Shown: positions 1 through 6,684 of the stretch, piece by piece | How positions within the stretch are numbered: the stretch's first letter is position 1 | Layout of the letters: every line of letters starts with the position of its first letter | Source: Robiginitomaculum sp. | GTDB lineage: Bacteria; Pseudomonadota; Alphaproteobacteria; Caulobacterales; Maricaulaceae | Direction of reading: 5' to 3' | Assembly: GCA_021647805.1 (NCBI GenBank) | Contig: JAKITZ010000018.1 | Location: forward strand, 1 to 17,530 | Length of the DNA stretch: 17,530 nucleotides | Notes under the pieces: generated by a model | What the model was told of the DNA's origin: nothing | Databases searched by the model: none | What the model saw: the letters and a program-made list of their open reading frames with translations, nothing else | Program-made: the position numbers and the translations under genes

Positions 1-357
1 TTTAACTGCTTCATAAATATTGCTAACAAATGGAACCCGTCGCAACAGGCTCTCGCCAAAACCAATTAGAGTTCGGCCAAAAATATTGGCGGTTAAAGCA
101 CCTAACAAAGTCAAACCAACCACAGCAATCACCAAGCCAAGGCCCGGTAGGTTTATAGGTAAATACGTCTCAGGGTTATATTTCTCCGGTATAATCGGTA
201 ATATCGAATTATCAACAAAGCTGACAAAACTAACCACAACCCAAACAGTGGCTCCTATGGGTGCTGTAATAACAATTCCGGTTAAAAAGCTGTTTCGAAG
301 CCATAATAGCAGGCCGCGTTTATTAGCGGGAGGTTCTTTGTCAGCAGGATCAGTCAT
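1..357 (-). CDS. DUF502 family membrane protein (5' part, runs off window)
   Basis: Reading the minus strand from an ATG at 357 gives an open frame of 119 codons that leaves the window at position 1, so only the N-terminal part is present. It has a short polar N-terminus, a hydrophobic helix at about residues 24-46 containing GIVITAPIGATVWV, a loop with PEKYNPETYLPINLPGLG, a second helix at about 71-93, then a motif ending RRVPFVSNIYEAVK. This layout and the final motif are typical of DUF502 (COG2928), inner-membrane proteins found widely in proteobacteria and related to plant COV proteins; their biochemical role is not established. AAGGA lies seven bases before the chosen ATG. An in-frame ATG ten codons upstream is possible but lacks a ribosome site. 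The gene is divergent from the DUF3089 gene, with 94 bases between. The family call is secure; the function is unknown. Confidence 0.85.
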   Translation of the reverse strand, partial: MTDPADKEPPANKRGLLLWLRNSFLTGIVITAPIGATVWVVVSFVSFVDNSILPIIPEKYNPETYLPINLPGLGLVIAVVGLTLLGALTANIFGRTLIGFGESLLRRVPFVSNIYEAVK

Positions 358-451
358 ATCAAGTTCCTTTTTAAGCATTTTCATTGATGCAAGTGATTCT
401 GACAAGCCGGTTTAACCAGCAAATGCTTGATACCATAGCTATGAGCATTAT

Positions 452-1687
452 ATGGTGAAGAATAAGATTCGTTTGAGGGATAAGGTGCTAGATAGATTTA
501 AAGTTCTACACGTTGCACTGATGATTGCAGTTGCTTTCGCCGCTCTGATTGTTGCTGCGGCCATTTCCGGACAAGATAATTTGTTCCGTTTTTTTCTTGA
601 CCCAAGAGTACCATACCAAACATATACCCCGCCAACACAACCTGACTATAATGATCCAGCAAGTTGGGTTTTTGCTCCAAAAACAGAAGTTGATCAAAAA
701 GATACCCATATTTTTGTAGTAACCCCGACTATTTATTGGGGCGGAGAAGACTGGAATACTAGCCTTAGCGATGAAGACAGCAATGACCGATTGTTACGCG
801 AAGCAATACCAAATTGGGCTGGGCCATTTCGAAATGCAGGTCATGTTACTGTTCCAAAATACCGCGCGGCTTCTTTGTATTCTTTTTTGACCGCTCGCTA
901 TGATGCAAGAGCCGCCAGAGCCTTGGCCTATGGTGATGTTTTGGCTGCATTTGACAAATTCGTCGCCGACATAGATAGCAACGGGCCGATCGTGATTGTT
1001 GGTGTTGAGCAAGGCGGGTTACATGTTTTGGGATTATTACAAGATCGCTTCCACGACAAACATATGCGCGAAAGATTAGCTGTTGCTTATGTAATTAACT
1101 TTGCAGTGCCGCTTGATTTGTTCGAAGCTGGCTTAAAAGGGCTACTCGTTTGCAAAACCCCACAATCAACTCAGTGCGTCGTAACTTATAATGCATTTGC
1201 TGAAGAAGATGACCTAGAAATCACCCGGTTTCGGGAACGCAGCATGGTTTGGGATCAAAATGGTAGATTACAAAACACTCTTGGCCGAGCCTTAGCCTGT
1301 GTGAACCCAGTCTTAGGGGCAGCAGTACATGATTTTGCCCCGGCACGATTACACCTTGGAGGGGTCGCAGCTTCCGGTCTTGATTGGGCTGCAAATCCAG
1401 CACCAATTCCCGGCCAGACCAGTACCCAATGTGAAGAAGGGGTTTTGTTAATCGAACCTTCTCGATCCAAAAGCCTACGTAAGAAATTGTCATTAGGAAA
1501 ACGCTTCAAACCTGATCCGTTTAATTTATTTTACGCCGACTTAACCAAAGACGTAGAAAATCGAATAATTGCCTTAAAACTGAAATTCGAAACCGAAGGT
1601 CGGTTAGCTCCTCCGTTTGGCGGAATGGTCGAATTGCGCGATAGCCCTATCAATAAAACACCAGATTCAGCAGATGATGATGAGTAA
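452..1687 (+). CDS. DUF3089 family alpha/beta-hydrolase-like protein, membrane-anchored
   Basis: A 411-residue protein with a positively charged N-terminus and one hydrophobic segment (about residues 21-39), so probably anchored in the inner membrane with the rest periplasmic. The stretch DPRVPYQTYTPP followed by a tryptophan-containing start of the fold, and the strand HIFVVTPTIYWGGEDWN, match the DUF3089 family of alphaproteobacteria, which has an alpha/beta-hydrolase fold of undetermined substrate. At the usual nucleophile elbow (GxSxG) the sequence reads GVEQG, residues 184-188, so the nucleophile position holds glutamate 186 rather than serine. Catalysis by the usual Ser-His-Asp route is therefore doubtful. 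No good ribosome site precedes the ATG. The stop overlaps the start of the cysteine synthase gene (ATGATGATGAGTAA), making this the first gene of a tightly coupled operon. Family call fairly sure; activity unknown. Confidence 0.8.
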   Translation: MVKNKIRLRDKVLDRFKVLHVALMIAVAFAALIVAAAISGQDNLFRFFLDPRVPYQTYTPPTQPDYNDPASWVFAPKTEVDQKDTHIFVVTPTIYWGGEDWNTSLSDEDSNDRLLREAIPNWAGPFRNAGHVTVPKYRAASLYSFLTARYDARAARALAYGDVLAAFDKFVADIDSNGPIVIVGVEQGGLHVLGLLQDRFHDKHMRERLAVAYVINFAVPLDLFEAGLKGLLVCKTPQSTQCVVTYNAFAEEDDLEITRFRERSMVWDQNGRLQNTLGRALACVNPVLGAAVHDFAPARLHLGGVAASGLDWAANPAPIPGQTSTQCEEGVLLIEPSRSKSLRKKLSLGKRFKPDPFNLFYADLTKDVENRIIALKLKFETEGRLAPPFGGMVELRDSPINKTPDSADDDE

Positions 1688-2690
1688 GACGCAAACAAAC
1701 ATAATCGATTTGATTGGCAACACCCCTTTGATCAAATTGTCACATGCCTCCAAAATTACCGGCTGTGAAATTTACGGCAAAGCAGAGTTTCTAAACCCTG
1801 GACAATCAGTAAAAGATCGCGCAGCTTTGGGCATGGTATTGGCCGCAAAGAAATCCGGTGCATTAAAACCTGGCGGCACCATAGTTGAAGGCACGGCTGG
1901 TAATACCGGCATTGGTTTGGCCATGGTAGGTTCAGCATTAGGCCATTCGGTAATTATCGTCATGCCCGACAATCAAACCATAGAGAAAAAACAGGCAGTA
2001 CACCTGTTCGGAGCCAAACTAATCGAAGTGCCGCCTGTGCCAGCAACCAATTCTAATCATTTTGCCAATTATTCCAGATTGTTATCCGAAAAACTTAATG
2101 ACAAAACCAAAGGCGGAACTTGGTGGGCAAATCAGTTCGATAATATCGACAACCGGCTTATTCATTATCAAACAACAGCACCGGAAATAATCGAACAAAC
2201 AAATGGCAAAATAGATGGATTTATCTGTGCCGTTGGAACTGGCGGTACACTTGGCGGTGTTTCAATGTTTATGAAACAACACCATTCACAAGTTAAAATC
2301 GGATTGGCCGATCCAATGGGTGCCAAATTACATAATTGGTATACCAAAGGAGAGTTATCGGCCGAAGGTAACTCAATAACCGAAGGCATTGGCCAAGGGC
2401 GGGTCACGGCAAACCTAAAAGACATTGCAATTGATATGTCATGGCAAGTCACCGACGATGAAGCTTTAAAAGTTCTATTTGCCTTAGTTGAAAATGAAGG
2501 TTTATGCCTTGGTGGCTCTAGCGGAATTAACATTGCCGGAGCGATAAAAATGGCCCATGAATTAGGGCCGGGTCATACTATTGTTACTTTGCTTTGCGAT
2601 TACGGAAATCGTTATGCCTCAAAACTCTATAATCCAAAATTTCTAGCTTCCAAGGGGTTACCGGTTCCAAACTGGCTTACCAATGAGTGA
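1680..2690 (+). CDS. cysK: Cysteine synthase A (O-acetylserine sulfhydrylase), PLP enzyme
   Basis: Makes L-cysteine from O-acetylserine and sulfide in the cytoplasm, the last step of sulfate assimilation. The 336-residue product shows the fold-type II PLP set: NTPLIKL near the N-terminus, the Schiff-base lysine in GQSVKDRAAL (about K45), the substrate loop EGTAGNTGIGLA, the phosphate-binding loop GTGGTLGG, and the C-terminal GLCLGGSSGIN. The wording around TIVTLLCDYG and KGLPVPNWL is that of the alphaproteobacterial CysK group. Three ATG codons in a row (1674, 1677, 1680) overlap the end of the upstream gene; 1680 was chosen as the closest to the family start, and the longer frame from 1617 was rejected because it adds unrelated residues. 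The end overlaps metC by eight bases. A cystathionine beta-synthase role cannot be excluded, but there is no CBS or heme domain. Confidence 0.9.
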   Translation: MSKTQTNIIDLIGNTPLIKLSHASKITGCEIYGKAEFLNPGQSVKDRAALGMVLAAKKSGALKPGGTIVEGTAGNTGIGLAMVGSALGHSVIIVMPDNQTIEKKQAVHLFGAKLIEVPPVPATNSNHFANYSRLLSEKLNDKTKGGTWWANQFDNIDNRLIHYQTTAPEIIEQTNGKIDGFICAVGTGGTLGGVSMFMKQHHSQVKIGLADPMGAKLHNWYTKGELSAEGNSITEGIGQGRVTANLKDIAIDMSWQVTDDEALKVLFALVENEGLCLGGSSGINIAGAIKMAHELGPGHTIVTLLCDYGNRYASKLYNPKFLASKGLPVPNWLTNE

Positions 2691-3837
2691 TCACACCAAA
2701 TTGGCGCACCTCTCACGAGATGAGCAAGTTTTGCAAGGAGCGGTCAACCCGCCTATTCATCGTGCTTCCACCATATTATTCGAACGAGCCGAAGATCTTT
2801 ACAGCAATAAAACCAAACGCTCTTATGGCATACAAGGCATGAGCGTTCATGATAGTTTGCGCGAGGCGTTTTGCACCCTTGAACAGGCGCATAGCGTTGT
2901 CTTAGCACCCAGCGGACTTGCCGCTTGCACCATGCCTTTGCTGGCGATTTGTTCGGCTGGTGATCATGTTTTACTTAGCAATAACATTTACGGCCCGACC
3001 AGAAAGTTTTGTCAAAACCAACTAACCAAATTTAATATCGAAATAGGTTTTTTTGATCCCGAAAGTACCAACGATATCGCGCACGACATAAAACCAAACA
3101 CCAAAGCAATTTTCATGGAAAGCCCCGGCTCATTGACTATGGAGCTAACCGATATTCCAGCAATCGTTGCGATTGCAAAAGAGCGCAACATCTGGACATT
3201 AGTTGACAATACTTGGGCAGCCGGTTGGTTCTTAAAACCGATTACAATGGGTGTGGATTTTTCTATTCAAGCAGCAAGCAAATATCCATGCGGGCATTCG
3301 GATGTTTTAATGGGCATGATCGCTACCGGCTCAAAAGCTGCCGATAGGGTTTTGCAAAAATTCAACGCCGATAGCGGAAACTTTGTCTCCCCAGATGATG
3401 CTTGGCTGGTATTGCGTGGTTTGCGAACCATGGGCGCACGACTTGAGCGGCACCAAACCAGTGCTTTAAAGGTCGCCAACTGGTTATCAAAACGTACCGA
3501 AGTGGCAAAGGTATTGCACCCGGCTTTACCCGAACACCCTAATCATGACTTATGGCAACGTGACTTTACCGGCTCATCTGGATTGTTTTCATTTATTTTG
3601 CGTCCAATTCCTGAAACCCAAGTTTTGAAACTCCTAAACGCCTTAAAATATTTTGGCTTAGGGTTTTCGTGGGGTGGTTATGAGAGCCTTGCTATACACT
3701 GCGATCCGCAACTAACTCGCACAGCTCCAAAATGGCCAGATCAGGGAACTATTATTCGTTTATCTATTGGTCTTGAAGACCCTGATGATCTGATTGCTGA
3801 TTTAAGCCAAGCATTTAAGACTCAAACCCAATCATGA
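2683..3837 (+). CDS. metC: Cystathionine beta-lyase, Cys/Met-metabolism PLP enzyme
   Basis: A 384-residue member of the Cys/Met metabolism PLP family (fold type I). The PLP lysine is in QAASKYPCGHSDV (K200), preceded by the cofactor-contacting aspartate in LVDNTWAAG (D175). The early motif KRSYGIQGMSVHDSLREA is the family's substrate/PLP contact region, and the protein ends with the GTIIRLSIGLEDPDDL block. The GHSDV version and the YGIQG wording favour cystathionine beta-lyase (cystathionine to homocysteine, pyruvate and ammonia, in methionine synthesis) over gamma-synthase or gamma-lyase, though many of these enzymes also desulfurate cysteine. The start overlaps cysK by eight bases and the stop overlaps the TetR gene by four (ATGA), so translation of all three is likely coupled. 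Length is normal for the family. Confidence 0.88.
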   Translation: MSDHTKLAHLSRDEQVLQGAVNPPIHRASTILFERAEDLYSNKTKRSYGIQGMSVHDSLREAFCTLEQAHSVVLAPSGLAACTMPLLAICSAGDHVLLSNNIYGPTRKFCQNQLTKFNIEIGFFDPESTNDIAHDIKPNTKAIFMESPGSLTMELTDIPAIVAIAKERNIWTLVDNTWAAGWFLKPITMGVDFSIQAASKYPCGHSDVLMGMIATGSKAADRVLQKFNADSGNFVSPDDAWLVLRGLRTMGARLERHQTSALKVANWLSKRTEVAKVLHPALPEHPNHDLWQRDFTGSSGLFSFILRPIPETQVLKLLNALKYFGLGFSWGGYESLAIHCDPQLTRTAPKWPDQGTIIRLSIGLEDPDDLIADLSQAFKTQTQS

Positions 3838-4472
3838 GTACCAAGGAAAGAATATTAAATGCAGCTTTGGCCTTGCTTAATGAAGAGGGCGAAGCAGCAG
3901 TAAGCGCGGTTGATATTGCCAATGTTATGGATATTAGCCCGGGTAATCTTTATTATCACTACAAAGGCAAGGAAGAAATAATACCAGCTTTGTTCGAGTT
4001 GTTTGCCGAAGAAATGCAAATAATATTACAATCTGGCCCCAACGATATTCGCGCCATCGAAGATCAATGGATTTTTGCTTATATAGTTTTGGAAGAAATT
4101 TGGGATTTTCGATTTTTCTATCGCAATCTCGATGCGATTTTGCTGCAATACCCAGCTCTTTTGCCCAAATTTCAAAGATTATTGCGTGACAAGCGCAAAG
4201 CGATCAGGGCGAATTTGCAGCAATTACAAGAATTAGGTTTTTTACACATAGAGCCGACATTACTTGATGCTTTAGTCGAGCAAATATTACTTGGCTTTAC
4301 CTATTGGCTTAATCTAGCACAATTAGAAAATCGCCAAACATCAGCAAGTACAGCAATCCACCAAACCGTTTTTCAGATCATGGCTTTAAGCGTACCATAT
4401 ATGGGCGAAACAGGTTTTGATGCTTTGCAGGGCATGATCCGCTTATTGCAAGAAAACACCGAAACAAAATGA
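3834..4472 (+). CDS. TetR/AcrR-family transcriptional regulator
   Basis: A 212-residue cytoplasmic regulator. The N-terminal DNA-binding domain is standard TetR: KERILNAALALLNEEG, then a helix-turn-helix around residues 24-45 (DIANVMDISPGNLYYHYKGKEEI). The C-terminal ligand domain has the pattern DFRFFYRNLDAILLQYPALL, typical of the TetR C-terminal family PF13972 found in proteobacteria. It begins inside the stop of metC (ATGA) and is the last gene of the four-gene operon, followed at once by a hairpin. The position suggests it may control this operon, but no operator was identified and its ligand is unknown. TetR assignment is certain; the target is inference. Confidence 0.9.
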   Translation: MSTKERILNAALALLNEEGEAAVSAVDIANVMDISPGNLYYHYKGKEEIIPALFELFAEEMQIILQSGPNDIRAIEDQWIFAYIVLEEIWDFRFFYRNLDAILLQYPALLPKFQRLLRDKRKAIRANLQQLQELGFLHIEPTLLDALVEQILLGFTYWLNLAQLENRQTSASTAIHQTVFQIMALSVPYMGETGFDALQGMIRLLQENTETK

Positions 4473-4473
4473 A

Positions 4474-4501
4474 AAAGCGGAGCCATTTCTGACCCCGCTT
4501 T
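4474..4501. terminator. Bidirectional terminator between TetR gene and phasin gene
   Basis: Inverted repeat AAAGCGG/CCGCTTT (4474-4480 with 4495-4501) lying between two convergent genes. On the minus strand it is followed by five T residues, so it should stop phasin transcription; on the plus strand the T tract is short, so termination of the upstream operon may be weaker. Confidence 0.65.
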
Positions 4502-4543
4502 CCTCATCAACCGCTAATTTAGATTAGCCAGTTGTTTTTATTG

Positions 4544-5071
4544 TTAGTCGGCTGTTTTTGCAGCAACTGTTTTAGTTACGGTTTTGGCAGCAGCTTTAGC
4601 AGCTTTCTTTGGTGCTGCCTTTTTAGGAGCGGCTTTCTTAGCAACAGTTTTGCGAGCAGGTTTCACTGTTTTTTTGATTGCAGCAACTTCTTTGCTAAGC
4701 GCACTCATTTGCTCGGTTAAAGCGTCCAGTTTTTCGTCCATAGTGAATACACCACGATCAAGACCCAAACCTTTACGAACCGCGCCAACACGTTCAACAA
4801 ACTTAGCACGGCGGCTAGCACCGAATTTACCGGCAGCCTCAACAACTTTGCTGACCCGGTCATTAGTGGTCACAGTATCGCGAACTTCATTTTCAATTTT
4901 TTCGCCACGTTCGACAAGCTCGTCAAATCGTTCAGAACTGTATGCGCCAGCTTTTTCCATGCCTTCACGAGTGTTAGTATATGCTTGGCCATAAGCGCCA
5001 ACGCCGGCAAGCCAAATTTTGCGAGCTAGATCAGTTGTCTGCTCAACAGTAGTTTTTGAATTCTTAGTCAT
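4544..5071 (-). CDS. Phasin, PhaF/PhaI-type polyhydroxyalkanoate granule-associated protein
   Basis: A 175-residue protein starting at the ATG at 5071, where GGAG sits seven bases upstream; the upstream ATG at 5113 was rejected because it adds residues unlike the family and lies before the ribosome site. The N-terminal half (ARKIWLAGVGAYGQAYTNTR, then GERGEKIENEV-like amphipathic helix) is the polyhydroxyalkanoate granule-associated (TIGR01837/PF05597) pattern. Residues about 125-145 are likely coiled coil (MDEKLDALTEQMSALSKEVA), as in PhaF oligomerisation. The tail is a lysine/alanine/proline repeat (AAPKKAAPKKAAK) like histone H1 and the DNA-binding tail of PhaF. Known phasins coat storage granules and PhaF types also bind DNA to distribute granules. 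No PHA synthase lies in the window. It stands alone, convergent with the TetR gene. Confidence 0.85.
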   Translation of the reverse strand: MTKNSKTTVEQTTDLARKIWLAGVGAYGQAYTNTREGMEKAGAYSSERFDELVERGEKIENEVRDTVTTNDRVSKVVEAAGKFGASRRAKFVERVGAVRKGLGLDRGVFTMDEKLDALTEQMSALSKEVAAIKKTVKPARKTVAKKAAPKKAAPKKAAKAAAKTVTKTVAAKTAD

Positions 5072-5307
5072 GTTTCTTCTCCAGTGATTGATAAGTAAAA
5101 TTTGTATAATCACTGTTTAGAGAAAAAGATTAGAAAGCGCATACTAAAACAATTACTAGCAAAAAGTAGATGCTGGCTAGTTAGTGTAAATGCGTATGCT
5201 GGTATATCGGTAGCAAGATGATTGTTCACCCTATACGTATGACCGCTCCCCTCACATCCACTAAAAGAACAAAGCAGTATTCAAGTAATTTTGATAGTAA
5301 ACCAATC
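5072..5307. other. Intergenic region between divergent phasin and membrane-protein genes
   Basis: About 240 bases without a convincing gene on either strand. It should hold the phasin promoter on the minus strand, but I see no clear -35/-10 pair there. The promoter of the plus-strand neighbour begins at its right end. Confidence 0.5.
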
Positions 5308-5370
5308 TTTTTGTAAATGACACTTGACATTTAATCAAGATAACCTAACTTAAAAATGCATTTACAAATG
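5308..5370 (+). promoter_or_regulatory. Promoter bracketed by two operator-like palindromes (membrane protein/XRE operon)
   Basis: A -35 hexamer TTGACA (5324-5329) and a -10-like TAACTT (5346-5351) lie 16 bases apart. Just upstream of the -35 is TTTTTGTAAATG (5308-5319), and just past the expected start site is CATTTACAAATG (5359-5370), a perfect CATTT-N2-AAATG palindrome. The upstream copy matches the same pattern except at its first two positions. The two centres are 51 bp apart, close to five helical turns. The second site touches the GGAG ribosome site of the downstream gene. The downstream operon ends in a small XRE repressor, so autoregulation is a natural inference. Confidence 0.65.
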
Positions 5371-5379
5371 GAGAATTAA

Positions 5380-5820
5380 ATGACCAAACGGACAACAGTA
5401 AATTCAGATAAACAATCCAGCAAAAAATTACCGAAACACATGCGCCGCTATTTAACTCGGTTGGGACTAGGATTAGGCTTTTATGGCGCCATGCTGGGCG
5501 GCTCCATTGTCGCCATCAACAAACTGGATCTGACATTTCAAATCAAGGCCACCTTGGCTGTATTAACCGCTGCACCGATCGTTTTCATCATATGGGCCAT
5601 TAGTCAGCTGCTAGCCGATCCGGAAATGGACGAATTTGAGAAAATGATCATGGTACGCTGCAGCCTGTACGCGACCGGTTTGGTGTTAACCGTAGCCACG
5701 GTTTGGGGCTTTTTGGAGAACTTCGCCGAAGTCGGACGTTTTCCGCTATACATGATGTTTCCTCTATTTTGGATTTTCTTTGGCATAGTTAACCCATTAG
5801 TGAGAAGGCGCTTCAAATGA
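5380..5820 (+). CDS. Four-helix inner-membrane protein, partner of XRE regulator
   Basis: A 146-residue protein with a lysine-rich N-terminus (about 1-27) and four predicted transmembrane helices at about 29-47, 57-78, 94-114 and 121-141, ending in a basic VRRRFK. The loop between helices 2 and 3 carries an acidic stretch (ADPEMDEFEKMI). GGAG lies six bases before the ATG. It overlaps the following XRE gene by ATGA, so the two are translated together. Pairs of a small multi-helix membrane protein and a very short XRE regulator are widespread in bacteria, the membrane protein sometimes acting as sensor or as the controlled product. I do not recognise a functional family here and assign none. 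Confidence 0.85.
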   Translation: MTKRTTVNSDKQSSKKLPKHMRRYLTRLGLGLGFYGAMLGGSIVAINKLDLTFQIKATLAVLTAAPIVFIIWAISQLLADPEMDEFEKMIMVRCSLYATGLVLTVATVWGFLENFAEVGRFPLYMMFPLFWIFFGIVNPLVRRRFK

Positions 5821-6026
5821 AAAACCGATTGCATGTGCTGCGTGCCGAACGCCGATGGAGCCAAGGGATTTTGGCAGAAAACCTAGGCGTGTCTCGCCAG
5901 AGTATAAATGCCATTGAAACCGGAAAATATGATCCGTCTTTGCCGCTTGCTTTCAAGATTTCAAGGTTATTTGAAATGCCTATTGAAGAGATTTTTGACG
6001 ATGAGTTCGAAGCTATGGACGAATGA
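5817..6026 (+). CDS. Small XRE-family helix-turn-helix regulator
   Basis: A 69-residue protein that is almost entirely one Cro/C1-type helix-turn-helix. The order is NRLHVLRAERRWSQGILAENLG, the recognition helix VSRQSINAIETGKYDPS (about 27-43), then LAFKISRLFEMPIEEIF and an acidic tail. It matches the short YozG-like group, which has no separate ligand domain. It begins in the stop of the membrane-protein gene (ATGA). The two palindromes around the operon promoter are plausible binding sites for it. Family assignment is sure; target is inferred. Confidence 0.93.
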   Translation: MKNRLHVLRAERRWSQGILAENLGVSRQSINAIETGKYDPSLPLAFKISRLFEMPIEEIFDDEFEAMDE

Positions 6027-6032
6027 AAAATC

Positions 6033-6071
6033 ACTTGGGAAGCTTAATGCTAGAGTAACAGCTTCCCAAGT
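6033..6071. terminator. Bidirectional terminator between XRE gene and FtsB-like gene
   Basis: A perfect 12-bp inverted repeat, ACTTGGGAAGCT (6033-6044) with AGCTTCCCAAGT (6060-6071), separated by 15 bases, sits just after the XRE stop. On the minus strand it is followed by five T residues (6026-6030), so it fits best as the terminator of the FtsB-like gene; on the plus strand no T run follows. Confidence 0.65.
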
Positions 6072-6159
6072 TAAAACGAGGTCTCGGTTATCTTCATCCG
6101 CTCCAAGGAGTTAAGAAGACAGGAACCAAAACTATCCTGTTCCATTGTTGCGGCGCATA

Positions 6160-6450
6160 CTAATCCAATATGACTATCATATCGTCAGGCAAGATATAAT
6201 TCAGTTTTGCCCGCACCCGCTCGTCAAGGTAATCAAGATCAAGAGAAGTATTTCGTAGAAGACTATTTTGCTTTTCCAAATCGCCTTTTGCTTTGCTTAA
6301 AGATATTAATTCCGCATTGATTGTGATTTCAGAGCTTTTAAGCCCCGGCCATTTCAATATGCTCTGCTCTCCGCTTAATGCGTGATAGCTAAAATACATA
6401 ATCAATACTGCAATGCCAAAACTTGGCATAAATCGCTTAAATTGCGACAT
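6160..6450 (-). CDS. FtsB/DivIC-like septum formation initiator family protein
   Basis: A 96-residue bitopic protein: short basic cytoplasmic N-terminus, one transmembrane helix at about residues 12-27 (FGIAVLIMYFSYHALSG), then a periplasmic coiled coil (ELISLSKAKGDLEKQNSLLR) and the conserved LDYLDERVRAKLNYILPDDMIVI end. This is the FtsB/DivIC pattern; FtsB joins FtsL and FtsQ in the divisome and helps activate septal wall synthesis. ATG 6450 was chosen; a GTG two codons upstream (6456) is an alternative and neither has a strong ribosome site. In alphaproteobacteria the gene often lies between eno and the pyruvate dehydrogenase genes, a setting not seen here. Family call is good; the symbol is withheld because such short proteins are weakly conserved. 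Confidence 0.75.
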   Translation of the reverse strand: MSQFKRFMPSFGIAVLIMYFSYHALSGEQSILKWPGLKSSEITINAELISLSKAKGDLEKQNSLLRNTSLDLDYLDERVRAKLNYILPDDMIVILD

Positions 6451-6684
6451 TTTCACCCGTTACACGCCGCTTTCTGCGATTGCGCTTTATTGCTTCGGTC
6501 TTCTGCCGCGCTTATTTTTGCGTATTCTCGCTGCAAGCGGTAAATATCTGGTTAGTAAAAACCTAAAAAGCCAAAATTTTCTTGATAAGTTCGTTGAGTT
6601 GATTGACCCGGCATCACTTAGCGTTACATTGTTGCGAATTGAAAAATGAAGCTTCGGCATCAAACTGGAATTTGGGGAAATATT
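6451..6684. other. Divergent intergenic region, FtsB-like gene and M2 peptidase
   Basis: About 230 bases separating two divergent genes, expected to hold both promoters. A plus-strand frame (6413-6649) crosses it but overlaps the FtsB-like gene, has no ribosome site and resembles nothing; I do not call it a gene. No clear promoter hexamers or hairpins stand out. Confidence 0.45.

Noticed and set aside
20..415. 131-codon plus-strand frame at the left edge
   Set aside because: It is antisense to a well-supported DUF502 protein on the minus strand that runs off the window.
6413..6649. 78-codon plus-strand frame before the M2 peptidase
   Set aside because: Overlaps the FtsB-like gene antisense, has no ribosome site and no recognisable features.
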